DNA of 64,000 bases from Streptomyces sp. NBC_00102 (GCF_026343115.1 NZ_JAPEMC010000004.1:62001-126000); one strand, 5' to 3'; counted from the first letter of the stretch, positions 1 to 8,333 are shown. A program made the numbers and translations. The notes: a model not told the origin generated them from the letters alone.

Positions 1-1005
1 GATGAAGAAGTACAGGAGGTAGAGCGCGGCCTGGTTCGGGGACGCGCTCAGCGACACCTGGGCGTAGACCGACGCGAAGAAGAACACCGGTACGAAGGCG
101 AGCATGGCGAAGAAGAGCACGGCCATGTCCACGCTGAACGCCCGGTCCCGGAAGACCTGGAGCTTGACGAGCGGATGCGCGGCGCGGAGTTCGAAGCGGC
201 AGAAGACGACCAGCACCACCAGCCCGGCCGCGATGCACACCCAGGTCGCGGGCGAGTCCCAGCCCCAGGTGGCCGACTGCTGGAGTCCGAGCACGGTCAG
301 CCCCATCCCTGCGGCCATCAGTACGGCGCCCGGCACGTCCAGCGGTTCACGGCGGGAGCGGTCCGGGACGTGGGCCAGCAGGGTCAGCACGATCGCGATC
401 ACCGCGACGGGCACGTTGACCCAGAAGATGGCCCGCCATGTCCACCCGGTCAGCCAGCCGCCCAGCAGCGGCCCGACCGCGGTGAGCGCGCCCGAGACAC
501 CGAAGAACAGCGCGAGCGCACGCCCACGGCGCTCCACCGGGAACACCGCGATCACGACCGCGAGCGCCGCCGGGAACATGAACGCCGCGCCGACGCCCTG
601 CACCGCGCGGAAGCCGATCAGCCAGGCCTGCGCGAAATCGCCGGAGGGCACCGCACCGCACAGGGCGGAGGCGATGACGAAGATCAGCGTTCCGCAGAGC
701 ATGACCTTGCGATGGCCGTAGAGGTCGGAGAGCCGGCCGCCGAGCGCGAAGAACGCCGCCAGTGTCAGCAGGTACGCGTTCACCACCCACTGCATCTGCG
801 AGGAGGTGAGGCCGAGTTCACGGACGATGTCGGGCGCGGCGATGGCCACGATGGTCTGGTCGATGAAGGTCATCGACACGGCGAACAGCATCGCCGCGAG
901 GGTCAGGGCCTGGTTCGGCGGTCGCGTGCCCGCGGTCGTCCCCTCGGGCCGCGGGCACCCTTCCGCGCCGCGCTCCGTGCCGTCCGTCGATTCCATGGGG
1001 TCCAT
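1..1005 (-). CDS. DHA2-family MFS drug/proton antiporter, C-terminus outside window
   Basis: Open frame on the minus strand from ATG at 1005 (or the in-frame ATG at 996) to the window edge, 335 codons with no stop, so the C-terminal part is missing. The translation has the marks of 14-helix efflux pumps: the first helix with a VSMTFIDQTIVAIAAPDI signature, WVVNAYLLTLAAF in helix 2, and GGRLSDLYGHRK as the loop 2-3 motif A. The family exports drugs or other small molecules across the inner membrane in exchange for protons; the substrate cannot be told. It starts 75 bp after the methyltransferase stop, so the two may be co-transcribed. Confidence 0.88.
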   Translation of the reverse strand, partial: MDPMESTDGTERGAEGCPRPEGTTAGTRPPNQALTLAAMLFAVSMTFIDQTIVAIAAPDIVRELGLTSSQMQWVVNAYLLTLAAFFALGGRLSDLYGHRKVMLCGTLIFVIASALCGAVPSGDFAQAWLIGFRAVQGVGAAFMFPAALAVVIAVFPVERRGRALALFFGVSGALTAVGPLLGGWLTGWTWRAIFWVNVPVAVIAIVLTLLAHVPDRSRREPLDVPGAVLMAAGMGLTVLGLQQSATWGWDSPATWVCIAAGLVVLVVFCRFELRAAHPLVKLQVFRDRAFSVDMAVLFFAMLAFVPVFFFASVYAQVSLSASPNQAALYLLYFFI

Positions 1006-1080
1006 GGTCGTCGCGGGTCCGCACGCCCGCACGCCGGGCGCGGTCGGACGGAGACCGGCGACCGGCGATCCGGCGGTGTG

Positions 1081-1713
1081 TCAGTCGCGGCGGCCGAGCA
1101 GGAAGAGGTGCGGCTCGGGCGTCGCCTCCGGATGGGCCGGGGTGAACAGCACACTGCGGTCGGACAGGACCGTGAAACCGGCCCCGGCCACCAGCGCGGT
1201 GAACGCGGGCCCGTCGAAGCTGGTTACCCGTACCGGGCGGCCCATGAAGACGGCGTCCACGCCCTCCACGTCCAGCGGAACCGTCGCCACCGCCAGCAGC
1301 CCGCCGGGCCGCAGGGCCACGGCGAGGCGGGCCAGCAACGCCCCCTGCTCGGCCCGCGTCATCTGGAGCAGCGAGAAGTAGACGCACACGGCGTCGAAGG
1401 ACGCCTCCGCCAGGGCGAGTCCGCGGACGTCGGCATGGACGAAGGACGCCCCGGGGACCTGGCGGGCCGCCAGCTCCACCATGACCGGCGAGACGTCGAC
1501 GCCGTGCACCTCGTGCCCCGCGGCCACCAGAACCTCGGCCGTCGGGCGGCCCGTCCCACTGCCCACGTCCAGCACCCGGCTGCGCGGCGCGAGACGTGCG
1601 GTGAGCTCCCGCAGGGACTCCCGGTGCGCCGGCGCGTCGGCGAAGGCCTGTTCGTACCGGGCGCCCAGCGCGTCGAACACCGTCGCCGCCGAGGTGCCGT
1701 TCACGTCGTCCAT
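1081..1713 (-). CDS. class I SAM-dependent methyltransferase
   Basis: A 210-residue protein starting at ATG 1713 behind GGAAGGA. Residues near 45-53 read VLDVGSGTG, the glycine-rich SAM-binding motif I. GHEVHGVDVS follows as motif II with the acidic residue that binds the ribose, then ASFDAVCVYFSLL and LRPGGLLAVATV as motifs IV and V. This is the compact Methyltransf_25/11 Rossmann fold; the acceptor is unknown. A longer frame upstream to 2100 is not used because it overlaps fprA and has no protein-like composition. Probably co-transcribed with the efflux pump downstream. Confidence 0.82.
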   Translation of the reverse strand: MDDVNGTSAATVFDALGARYEQAFADAPAHRESLRELTARLAPRSRVLDVGSGTGRPTAEVLVAAGHEVHGVDVSPVMVELAARQVPGASFVHADVRGLALAEASFDAVCVYFSLLQMTRAEQGALLARLAVALRPGGLLAVATVPLDVEGVDAVFMGRPVRVTSFDGPAFTALVAGAGFTVLSDRSVLFTPAHPEATPEPHLFLLGRRD

Positions 1714-1880
1714 GGGTGCGTTCCTTCCGCGGGCCGGCCGGTCACCCCGGATGCTGCCATCCGGCGCCCCCACCCACAACGGGCCCGGCCCCACGCTCCA
1801 GGAGCGAACGACCGCGTCCCCGGCCCCCGCGCAGGCGGGTACCGGGGACGCGTACGGCGTACGGCGTACGGCGTACGGGA

Positions 1881-3242
1881 TCAGGCTCCGGAGGCGTCCA
1901 GCATCGCCGAACGCTCCACCACCTTGATCCTCTCGCGGCCCTGCTCGGCACCGAGCGCCTTCTCGTGCGCGTCCAGCCGGTGCCAGCCCTCCCACGTGGT
2001 GTAGCGGACCCCGCGGCCCTCCAGGTGGGCCACGACCGCGTCGGGCTCGGGCTGCGCCGGGGCGGGCAGTCGGCCCTCGGCCCGGTCCTCCAGCAGGCAC
2101 TCGACCGTCTCGTTGGCGTCACCCTTGGTGTGGCCGATGAGACCGATCGGACCGCGCTTGATCCAGCCCGTGACGTACACCGAGGTCATGTGCTCCGAAC
2201 CGGCGATCACGCGCCCCGCCTCGTGCGGGACCGTGCCCGAGGCCGGGTCCCAGGGGAGCTTCGGCAGCTCGTCGGAGTAGTAGCCCACCGCGCGGTACAC
2301 GCTCCGCACGTCCCAGTCGGTGAAGTTGCCGGTGCCGCGCACGTTGCCCGTGCCGTCCAGCTCGGTGCGCTCGGTCCGCAGACCGACGACCGAACCGTCC
2401 TCGCCGAGCACCTCGACGGGAGACTCGAAGAAGTGCAGGAACAGCTTGTGCGGGCGGTCGCCGACATCGCGGATGGCCCAGTTCTCCAGGGTCTGGGCGA
2501 CCATGTTGGCCTGCTTGTTGCCCCGGCGGGTCTCGATCGAGCCCTCGTCGTAGTCGATGTCCTCGGGGTTGACGATGACCTCGATGTTCGGCGAGTGGTC
2601 CAGCTCGCGCAGCTCCATGGGGCTGAACTTCGCCTGGGCGGGACCGCGGCGCCCGAAGACGTGCACCTCCAGCGCCTTGTTGGCCTTGAGGCCCTCGTAG
2701 ACGTTGGCCGGGATCTCCGTCGGGAGCAGCTCGTCGGCGGTCTTGGCGAGTACGCGTGCCACGTCCAGGGCCACGTTGCCCACGCCGAGCACGGCGACCT
2801 TCTCGGCCGTCAGCGGCCAGGTGCGCGGTACCTCGGGGTGACCGTCGTACCAGGAGACGAAGTCGGCGGCGCCGTAGGAACCGTCCAGTTCTATCCCGGG
2901 GATGTCGAGGGCGCGGTCGGCCTCGGCGCCCGTCGAGAAGATCACCGCGTCGTAGAAGGAGCGGAGCTCGTCCAGACCGATGTCGTTCGGGTAATCGACA
3001 TTGCCGAAGAGCCGGATCTGCGGCTTGTCCAGGACCTGGTGCAGCGCGGTGACGATGCCCTTGATCCGGGGGTGGTCGGGGGCCACGCCGTAGCGGATCA
3101 GACCGAAGGGTGCGGGCATGCGCTCGAACAGGTCGATCGAGACACCCGGGTCCTTGGCGGCTTCGGATTTCAGCAGCGCGTCGGCCGCATAGATTCCGGC
3201 GGGACCGGCTCCGACAATGGCGACGCGGACGGGGCGTGTCAT
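1881..3242 (-). CDS. fprA: ferredoxin/flavodoxin-NADP+ reductase, adrenodoxin-reductase type
   Basis: A 453-residue flavoprotein from ATG 3242, with GAAGGA upstream. The N-terminus reads RVAIVGAGPAGIYAADALL, a GxGxxG FAD-binding fold. MPAPFGLIRYGVAPDHPRIK follows, diagnostic of the FprA/adrenodoxin reductase family, then VLGVGNVALDVARVL, the NADP-binding motif. The C-terminal GWIKRGPIGLIGHTKGDA completes the FAD site. It transfers electrons between NADPH and ferredoxin, typically feeding cytochromes P450 and Fe-S enzymes. Length matches mycobacterial FprA. An overlapping pair of inverted repeats lies 53-73 nt upstream of the start and may be an operator. Neighbours do not form an obvious pathway with it. 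Confidence 0.93.
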   Translation of the reverse strand: MTRPVRVAIVGAGPAGIYAADALLKSEAAKDPGVSIDLFERMPAPFGLIRYGVAPDHPRIKGIVTALHQVLDKPQIRLFGNVDYPNDIGLDELRSFYDAVIFSTGAEADRALDIPGIELDGSYGAADFVSWYDGHPEVPRTWPLTAEKVAVLGVGNVALDVARVLAKTADELLPTEIPANVYEGLKANKALEVHVFGRRGPAQAKFSPMELRELDHSPNIEVIVNPEDIDYDEGSIETRRGNKQANMVAQTLENWAIRDVGDRPHKLFLHFFESPVEVLGEDGSVVGLRTERTELDGTGNVRGTGNFTDWDVRSVYRAVGYYSDELPKLPWDPASGTVPHEAGRVIAGSEHMTSVYVTGWIKRGPIGLIGHTKGDANETVECLLEDRAEGRLPAPAQPEPDAVVAHLEGRGVRYTTWEGWHRLDAHEKALGAEQGRERIKVVERSAMLDASGA

Positions 3243-3294
3243 GGGGCTGTAGTTCCTTCGTTCCTCGGGGCGGGTGAACGCTGGCAGGGTGCCG

Positions 3295-3315
3295 TCAAGG
3301 TAAGGCTTGACTTAC
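3295..3315. promoter_or_regulatory. overlapping inverted repeats upstream of fprA
   Basis: TCAAG (3295-3299) pairs with CTTGA (3306-3310), and GTAAG (3300-3304) pairs with CTTAC (3311-3315). The block sits just upstream of fprA and keeps the GGTAAGGCT core of actinobacterial iron boxes, but by eye matches only about 12 of 19 positions of the DmdR/DtxR consensus. An iron-dependent or other dimeric repressor site is possible. Confidence 0.35.
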
Positions 3316-3424
3316 TACACCCCCCTACACGCTATGTCGTCGCGTTCCCGGCCCGGTGACCGGGGTCGCCGCGAGACTCGGCGGGGCCTCGAGCGGCCTG
3401 CTCCCGACGGCCGCCGAACGTGGA

Positions 3425-3438
3425 TGAAAATGCTTTCA
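3425..3438. promoter_or_regulatory. LacI/GalR-type operator candidate for the sugar kinase
   Basis: The sequence TGAAAATGCTTTCA has perfect 5-bp arms around a 4-bp centre and fits the TGAAAnnnnTTTCA shape of LacI-family operators. It lies 112 bp before the start of a PfkB-type sugar kinase, which is the kind of gene such repressors control. No LacI-type regulator gene is present in the window. Confidence 0.45.
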
Positions 3439-3549
3439 GTGCTTTTCCGCAAAGGATTGCGGGCAGGGAGGGCGACTGCTTGACTCGCTCCCGTCCCGCC
3501 CGCCCGGCGGGACCCGTCAGACACGAGCCGCGACCCCGGGAGAGCCTCC

Positions 3550-4512
3550 ATGAGCAAGGAGAACGACGTCCTGGTCCTGGGAGGGGCGGGCGTCGACACC
3601 ATCGTGTACGTCCCCGAGCTCCCGCTCCCGTACGCCGACAGTTACATGATCCGCCCCGGTATCACCGCGCGCGCCGGGCAGACCGGCGACTTCGTCACCC
3701 TCGGGCTCGCCTCCCTCGGACTGCGCACCCACCACATCGACCTGATCGGCGACGACCACGAAGGCGACCTGGTACGCGCCTTCCACCGCGACCGGTCCCT
3801 GCCCCTCACCGAGGTCCCCCAGCCACTGGGCACCAAGCGCGCGGTGAACCTCGTCGGGCCGGACGGGAGGCGGCTCTCCCTCTACGACGACAGCCGCGCG
3901 GCCGGGAGCGACCGGCTGCCGGAGGCCACCGTGCGGGCCCTGGCGGCGAAGAGCCGTCACGCGCACGTCTCGATCACCCACCCCTGCGCCTTCACCCTGC
4001 CGCTGCTGCGCGAGGCCGGTCTGACGCTCTCCACCGACCTGCACAACTGGGACGGCGTCAACCCGTACCACGAGCCCTTCGCCCTCGAAGCGGACCTGGT
4101 GTTCCTCTCCGCCACCGCCCTGGAGGACACCGCGGCGACCCTGCGGGGGATCGCCGAGCGCGGCAGGGCCCGCGTGATCGTCGCCACCGACGGAGCCGCC
4201 GGCGCCCATCTGCTCGTCGACGGCGAGCTGACCCACGTCCCGGCGATCGCACCGCCGGAACCGGTCGTCGACTCCAACGGAGCGGGTGACGCGTTCGCCG
4301 CCGGCTTCCTGCTCGGCTGGCTGGCGGGGGAGGAGCCCTCACGCTGCGCCCTCTTCGGGGCGGTCGCCGGGGCGTACGCCTGCACCGTGGAGGCGACGCG
4401 GGCGGACGCCATCGGCCGTGAGCTGCTGCTCGCCCGCGTGGCGGAGAGGGAGGCGGGCACCGGTGCGGTCACCTCCCCGGCGGCGGGCGAGACGGCGACG
4501 GCGAGGGCCTGA
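3550..4512 (+). CDS. PfkB/ribokinase-family carbohydrate kinase
   Basis: A 320-residue kinase starting at ATG 3550 behind GGGAGA. It has the family's N-terminal GGAGVDTIVYV start, a GQTGDFVTLGLASLG stretch matching PfkB signature 1, and near residues 241-249 the signature 2 DSNGAGDAFAAGF with its catalytic Asp and anion-hole glycines. The family phosphorylates sugars or nucleosides with ATP in the cytoplasm. The substrate cannot be assigned. The nearby LacI-type palindrome suggests induction by a sugar. It is followed 114 bp later by the CDGSH gene on the same strand. Confidence 0.88.
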   Translation: MSKENDVLVLGGAGVDTIVYVPELPLPYADSYMIRPGITARAGQTGDFVTLGLASLGLRTHHIDLIGDDHEGDLVRAFHRDRSLPLTEVPQPLGTKRAVNLVGPDGRRLSLYDDSRAAGSDRLPEATVRALAAKSRHAHVSITHPCAFTLPLLREAGLTLSTDLHNWDGVNPYHEPFALEADLVFLSATALEDTAATLRGIAERGRARVIVATDGAAGAHLLVDGELTHVPAIAPPEPVVDSNGAGDAFAAGFLLGWLAGEEPSRCALFGAVAGAYACTVEATRADAIGRELLLARVAEREAGTGAVTSPAAGETATARA

Positions 4513-4626
4513 GAACCGGCGCGGTTCGGGGTGCGTACGGTCGGAGCGGGGACCACCATCGAGTCAGGTGTCCGCCCCGGTCGTACGCCCGTACACCGGC
4601 CCGGCGGACCCCGGAAGGCGGTTCCC

Positions 4627-4836
4627 GTGCCGGAAGCACCCCGACCCCACTGCCGCGTCACGCTCACCGAGAACGGGCCGCTGCTGCTCGAAGGGCCCGT
4701 CGAGGTGACCCTGCCGGACGGCGGCACCGCGGTGTCGGACCGGTTCGTGGTCGCCCTGTGCGTGTGCCGCAAGAGCCGCATCCACCCCTGGTGCGACACC
4801 AGCCACCGGCGCCGGGTGAAGAACGACGAGAGCTGA
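4627..4836 (+). CDS. CDGSH-type iron-sulfur protein (mitoNEET-like)
   Basis: A 69-residue protein. I choose GTG 4627 because GGAAGG at 4613-4618 is correctly spaced; an in-frame start at 4531 would add a poorly structured leader. Residues in the C-terminal third read CVCRKSRIHPWCDTSH, which fits the CDGSH pattern C-x-C-x2-S-x3-P-x-C-D-x-[ST]-H exactly. The family binds a labile 2Fe-2S cluster through three Cys and one His and acts in redox or cluster transfer. It converges with the HemK-like methyltransferase, 23 bp away. In actinobacteria, small CDGSH genes often sit next to that methyltransferase and the iron-containing redox enzyme found here. Confidence 0.88.
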   Translation: MPEAPRPHCRVTLTENGPLLLEGPVEVTLPDGGTAVSDRFVVALCVCRKSRIHPWCDTSHRRRVKNDES

Positions 4837-4859
4837 GAACCGATCGGCGGCGGCCCGGA

Positions 4860-5546
4860 TCAGCCCCGCCCGGCGCGTGCCGCGCGTACGACCACCAGCT
4901 CCTCGCTCTCCGCGGTCCGCCCGAGGAGACCCCGGTCGCGCAGCCACGACCGCCGGGACCGCAGGACCGGGCCCAGCGGGACCCGCGCCTGCCCGCACAC
5001 CGAGGCGGACAGCCCCGCCCGCTCCAGGCGTTCCACGGTCATGTCCGGGTCGCAGAGCGCCGAGTGCACCATCAGCAGTACACCTCCGGGCCGCAACGTC
5101 TCCCGGGCGCCGTCGCAGACGCGGTCCAGGACGATCCGCCCGTCGGGCCCCGCGTCCCACGCCCTCGCGCGTCCGTGTCCGGGCACGTCGAGCGACGGAG
5201 AGGGCACGTACGGCGGATTGCACAGCAGCAGGTCGTAGGCGTGTCCCCGGACGGCCGCGGTCAGATCGCTGCGCCGCACGTCGATGCTGTGGCGGTGCAG
5301 AGTCGCGTTGAGACGGGCGGTCAGGACGGCCCGGCGGGCGAGGTCCACCGCCGTGACCGACCCGCCGAGCTGAGCGGCGCGGATCGCCACCGCCCCGCTG
5401 CCGGTACCGAGATCCAGCACCTTCGCACCCGGTGCCAGGCCCTCGCGTTCGAGTGCCCACAGCAGCAGGCGGGTGTCGTGCTGCGGCGCGTAGACACCGG
5501 GCAGGGTCAGGACGAACGGCGCGGGCAATGCCACATCGGTGGCCAT
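4860..5546 (-). CDS. HemK2/PrmC-like protein N5-glutamine methyltransferase family protein
   Basis: A 228-residue protein starting at ATG 5546 with GAGGGAGA upstream; an extension to 5633 lacks such a site. The translation contains VLDLGTGSGAVAIRAA, the SAM-binding motif I, and LLLCNPPYVPSPS. The NPPY tetrad is the hallmark of N-methyltransferases acting on planar amide or exocyclic nitrogens, including HemK/PrmC and the Mtq2 subfamily. At 228 residues it lacks the N-terminal helical domain of PrmC and so resembles Mtq2/HemK2. The target protein is unknown. It follows the iron-containing redox enzyme with a 106-bp gap on the same strand. Confidence 0.85.
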   Translation of the reverse strand: MATDVALPAPFVLTLPGVYAPQHDTRLLLWALEREGLAPGAKVLDLGTGSGAVAIRAAQLGGSVTAVDLARRAVLTARLNATLHRHSIDVRRSDLTAAVRGHAYDLLLCNPPYVPSPSLDVPGHGRARAWDAGPDGRIVLDRVCDGARETLRPGGVLLMVHSALCDPDMTVERLERAGLSASVCGQARVPLGPVLRSRRSWLRDRGLLGRTAESEELVVVRAARAGRG

Positions 5547-5652
5547 CGGATCTCCCTCGGACGGAGAGACGGGCGGTCCGTCCCAGGGTGGGGCGGAATC
5601 GCCCGGGCCACCACTCGGAGTCCCGCACGCCACTGCCCCGGGGGCGTCCCCG

Positions 5653-6642
5653 TCAGCGGGCGGGCCGGTCGCCCCAGCCGGCCAGCAGCCGTTTCCCGAG
5701 CCGCTCCTCCAGGAAATCGGTTGCGGTGATGCCGAACGCGACGTCGGCCTCCAGCTCCGGCTCCTCCGCCAGCAGCCCCGCGACGACCTCGCGCCGGACC
5801 ACCTGCTCGTGCACGGCGTCCGCCTCGACGTGCTCGGCGTAAAAGAACTCCGCCGCGGGCCCCGCCCCGGCGCGCCGCATCGCCTGAGCCAGGCGGCGGG
5901 AGGCGGGTGAGGAGGTGATCTCCACCGCGGCGAAATGTCCCACCAGCGCGCCCCGCAGACGCCGGTGCAGCCCGAACAGGGACATCAGGTTGACCAGGGC
6001 CAGCATCTCGGCGTGGCCCTCGTCCAGGTAGTGGCCGTAGGCGGTCTCCAGACCCATGTCCGCCATCAGGTCGGCGAAGAGGCGCGCGTGGACGCGCTCC
6101 GCGCGGCCGGCGCCGAACTCGTCGTACTCGATCGCCGCCATTCCCGCCTTGGCCCGCCCACGGAGCCTCGGCAGCACCCAGGCGTGTGGGTCGGCCTCCT
6201 TCAGGTGGTACAGCGACCGTTGGACTGCGTACTCGCGGACGTGCCGCAACTCCCCCTGTTCTTTGAGGAAGTCGGAGACACCCTGGCCGTGCACCGGCTC
6301 CACCAGGAGTCCGGCCAGAACAGCCTCCAGCGAGTCGGTGCGCGTGGCGTCGTGGCGCAGCGCGGCCAGGAAGACCTCCTCGGCGCCCCGGCGTACGGCC
6401 AGCAGCTCCGGATCCCATTCCAGGGCCGGATCCACCCCGGCGAACCCCCGGTAGTGCAGCTCGTAGCACGCGTACAGCGCCAGGTGGAGATCCTCGCCGT
6501 ACGGATCGGCGGCACGGGCGTCCTCGGGGTGCGGCAGGCCGCCCGCACCCCGCAGACGACCGAGCACCGCGGCCGACAGCGGCCCGCGGTCGCGGGGCAG
6601 CTCCGGCGAGCGGTGCGATCCTCCGCGGTACGTGTCCATCAT
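5653..6642 (-). CDS. iron-containing redox enzyme family protein (haem-oxygenase-like fold)
   Basis: A 329-residue protein whose ATG at 6642 overlaps the gvpK stop as ATGA. It shows helical blocks with spaced acidic and His ligands, for example LYACYELHYRG, EYDEFGAGRAERVHARLF and FFYAEHVEADAVHEQVV. These fit the haem-oxygenase-like diiron family that RefSeq calls iron-containing redox enzyme. Members oxidise diverse small molecules; the substrate here is unknown. Together with the HemK2-like methyltransferase and CDGSH genes it forms a recurrent actinobacterial trio. Being translationally coupled to the gas-vesicle operon is unusual and may make its expression follow that operon. Confidence 0.8.
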   Translation of the reverse strand: MMDTYRGGSHRSPELPRDRGPLSAAVLGRLRGAGGLPHPEDARAADPYGEDLHLALYACYELHYRGFAGVDPALEWDPELLAVRRGAEEVFLAALRHDATRTDSLEAVLAGLLVEPVHGQGVSDFLKEQGELRHVREYAVQRSLYHLKEADPHAWVLPRLRGRAKAGMAAIEYDEFGAGRAERVHARLFADLMADMGLETAYGHYLDEGHAEMLALVNLMSLFGLHRRLRGALVGHFAAVEITSSPASRRLAQAMRRAGAGPAAEFFYAEHVEADAVHEQVVRREVVAGLLAEEPELEADVAFGITATDFLEERLGKRLLAGWGDRPAR

Positions 6643-6920
6643 CGGTCCCGGGGCAGCAGGGACCCCAGGGGGCCCAGGTCCAGGTTGAGGTCCTCGGGGC
6701 GCACACCGTGCTGCTCGCAGAGTTCGGTCATCCGCTGGTCGAGCATCATCAGGGTGGCCCCGATCTCGTCGGCCTGTTCGTCCGTGAGGTCTCCCTGGTC
6801 GACCCGGCGGATCGCCTGCCGTTCCATCAACTGGCGCAGCAACTCGACCACGGTGAGCACGAGAGTGACCAGGTCGCGGCCCATCCGCTCACGGTCCAGG
6901 TCGATCCTGGCCCCGGTCAC
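6639..6920 (-). CDS. gvpK: gas vesicle protein GvpK
   Basis: A 93-residue protein starting at GTG 6920, which overlaps the gvpS stop as GTGA. The sequence has the typical GvpK core LVTLVLTVVELLRQLMERQA followed by VDQGDLTDEQADEIGATLM and the end LNLDLGPLGSLL. GvpK is a minor accessory protein required for vesicle formation. It is the last gvp gene of the operon, and its stop overlaps the start of the iron-containing redox enzyme. Confidence 0.95.
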   Translation of the reverse strand: MTGARIDLDRERMGRDLVTLVLTVVELLRQLMERQAIRRVDQGDLTDEQADEIGATLMMLDQRMTELCEQHGVRPEDLNLDLGPLGSLLPRDR

Positions 6921-7144
6921 AGCGGTCCTCCGTCGGCCCAGGGGGCGGGCACGCGTTCGCTGACCGAGGAGAGAAGCGCGTGCAGCGACAGCCGTACGAG
7001 GGGGACGTCCGCGATGGCGATGACGAGATCTCCGCTGATGACCACCCCGGTCGCGAGTACCCGGTCGAGCAGATCGACCAGCGGCACCCCGATCGGACCG
7101 CTCAACGGTTCGGCGGAGTCCCACGGCACCACCTCGCGGGTCAT
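6917..7144 (-). CDS. gvpS: gas vesicle protein GvpS (GvpA/J-family minor protein)
   Basis: A 75-residue protein from ATG 7144, overlapping the gvpL stop by ATGA. It contains the GvpA/GvpJ-fold core VDLLDRVLATGVVISGDLVI and IADVPLVRLSLHALLSSV, with the conserved helix-strand-strand-helix pattern, but no C-terminal tail. In Streptomyces operons this position between gvpL and gvpK is held by gvpS. It is probably a minor structural or nucleation component of the vesicle wall. Confidence 0.9.
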   Translation of the reverse strand: MTREVVPWDSAEPLSGPIGVPLVDLLDRVLATGVVISGDLVIAIADVPLVRLSLHALLSSVSERVPAPWADGGPL

Positions 7145-7980
7145 CCCTCCACCTCGCCCACGAAGGAGTACGGAACCCAGGGGCCAGACAGGACGACCTG
7201 CGCGTCTCCCGGCTCCCGCAGCGACTCCGCCAGCAGGTGCAACTCGGAGGACCGGGCTTCCGCCACGAGATAGGTGGCGTTGAGGACCTGTACGCCCTGG
7301 TCCTGGTCCTCGGGGGACGGTACGGAGTGCAGCCGCAGCCTGCGGGCCTCCGTCGCGACCCGGCGGAACGCCTCGTCCACCGCGTCGGCCCTGAGCCCGG
7401 CCTCGACATGACGGCGCTGCCGGCTCTCCTGGACGTGCCGGCGCCGGTTCAGATAGGCCAGCCCGGAGCCCGCTGCCGGACGGGCCCGTTCCGGCCCGGT
7501 GGCCGTCGGGACGGGCGCGGACTCGGTCTCCCGGGCCCGCGAGGGGGAGAGGAACACCTTGACACCCCACTCGGAGTGATGGGCGACCCGGTCGAGCGCA
7601 CGGTCGAAACGCGCCGTCTGCGACGTGAGCGCCGTCCTCGCATTCCCGTCGTCGTGGTAGAGCGTGGCCATGGGCAGTGGCACGGTGGGCGCGCCACCGG
7701 CGACGGCGGTGACCACGGCGTGGTGCGCCCGCGCGTACCGCTCCAGTTCCCGCTGGTCGGCGAGGCGTTCCTGCCATACCTCGTCGGTGAAATCGTCCGC
7801 CCGCACGGTCTGCGCCACGGCCGCCAGGCGTGGTCCGAGAGGCAGCACGCGCACGGGCTCCTCGCCGGTCAGGCCGGGCAGTTGCTCCAGGGAGACGGAG
7901 GCGGGGTCGAGGTCACGGCACACGGCGAAGACGTAGAGGGCGCTCCCGCTGGTGGAGCCGCTGCGAAGGGTACCGGTCAT
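7141..7980 (-). CDS. gvpL: gas vesicle protein GvpL (GvpL/GvpF family)
   Basis: A 279-residue protein from ATG 7980, overlapping the gvpJ stop as ATGA. It starts LYVFAVCRDLD and has the GvpF/L landmarks: a small N-terminal domain, then VTAVAGGAPTVPLPMATLYHDD (the family's usual P-x-R-F-G region, here diverged), EWGVKVFLSP, and a C-terminal LNATYLVAEARSSELHLLAESL with GPWVPYSFV near the end. GvpL binds GvpA and other minor Gvp proteins as an assembly chaperone. A longer in-frame extension through gvpJ/gvpZ is only the acidic repeat region read in a shadow frame. Confidence 0.93.
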   Translation of the reverse strand: MTGTLRSGSTSGSALYVFAVCRDLDPASVSLEQLPGLTGEEPVRVLPLGPRLAAVAQTVRADDFTDEVWQERLADQRELERYARAHHAVVTAVAGGAPTVPLPMATLYHDDGNARTALTSQTARFDRALDRVAHHSEWGVKVFLSPSRARETESAPVPTATGPERARPAAGSGLAYLNRRRHVQESRQRRHVEAGLRADAVDEAFRRVATEARRLRLHSVPSPEDQDQGVQVLNATYLVAEARSSELHLLAESLREPGDAQVVLSGPWVPYSFVGEVEG

Positions 7981-8333
7981 GTGCGTGCGCTCTCTCTGGG
8001 TCTCTTCCGCTCTTCGGCTTCCTCGGAGGACTCCAACGCCTTCACCCGTGCCCGTAGTTCGCGGTTCTCTTCCTGGAGGGCACTGCGGGACGCGCGTGAA
8101 CTCAGTGCGGGATCGGTCTCCCACCAGTCGATTCCGGCCTTCTTCGCCGTGTCCACCGAGGCGACGAAGAGCCGGAGCCGGATGGTGAGCAGTTCGATGT
8201 CCAGGAGATCGATCTTGATGTCTCCCGCGATGACGATTCCCTTGTCGAGAACGCGTTCCAGGATGTCGGCGAGGTTGGTCGTCTGCGGACCGGGAACGGA
8301 GTCGGCGGTCTGCCGGTACGCCATGTCCGTCAC
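7977..8333 (-). CDS. gvpJ: gas vesicle protein GvpJ
   Basis: A 118-residue protein. GTG 8333 forms a GTGA overlap with the gvpZ stop, so it is preferred over the in-frame ATG at 8324. The GvpA-like core reads LADILERVLDKGIVIAGDIK and DLLDIELLTIRLRLFVASVD, followed by a WWETDP element and a charged coiled-coil-like tail (LQEENRELRARVKALESSEE). GvpJ is a minor wall protein thought to help form the conical tips. Length is normal for Streptomyces. Confidence 0.94.
   Translation of the reverse strand: MTDMAYRQTADSVPGPQTTNLADILERVLDKGIVIAGDIKIDLLDIELLTIRLRLFVASVDTAKKAGIDWWETDPALSSRASRSALQEENRELRARVKALESSEEAEERKRPRESART

Larger units (their letters stand above)
3243..3549. other. divergent intergenic region fprA / pfkB-like
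   Basis: About 300 bp between two divergent genes. It holds the inverted repeats at 3295-3315 and a LacI-type palindrome at 3425-3438. No convincing coding frame was seen; a GTG-started frame from 3420 only becomes protein-like by overlapping the kinase in the wrong frame. Confidence 0.6.
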
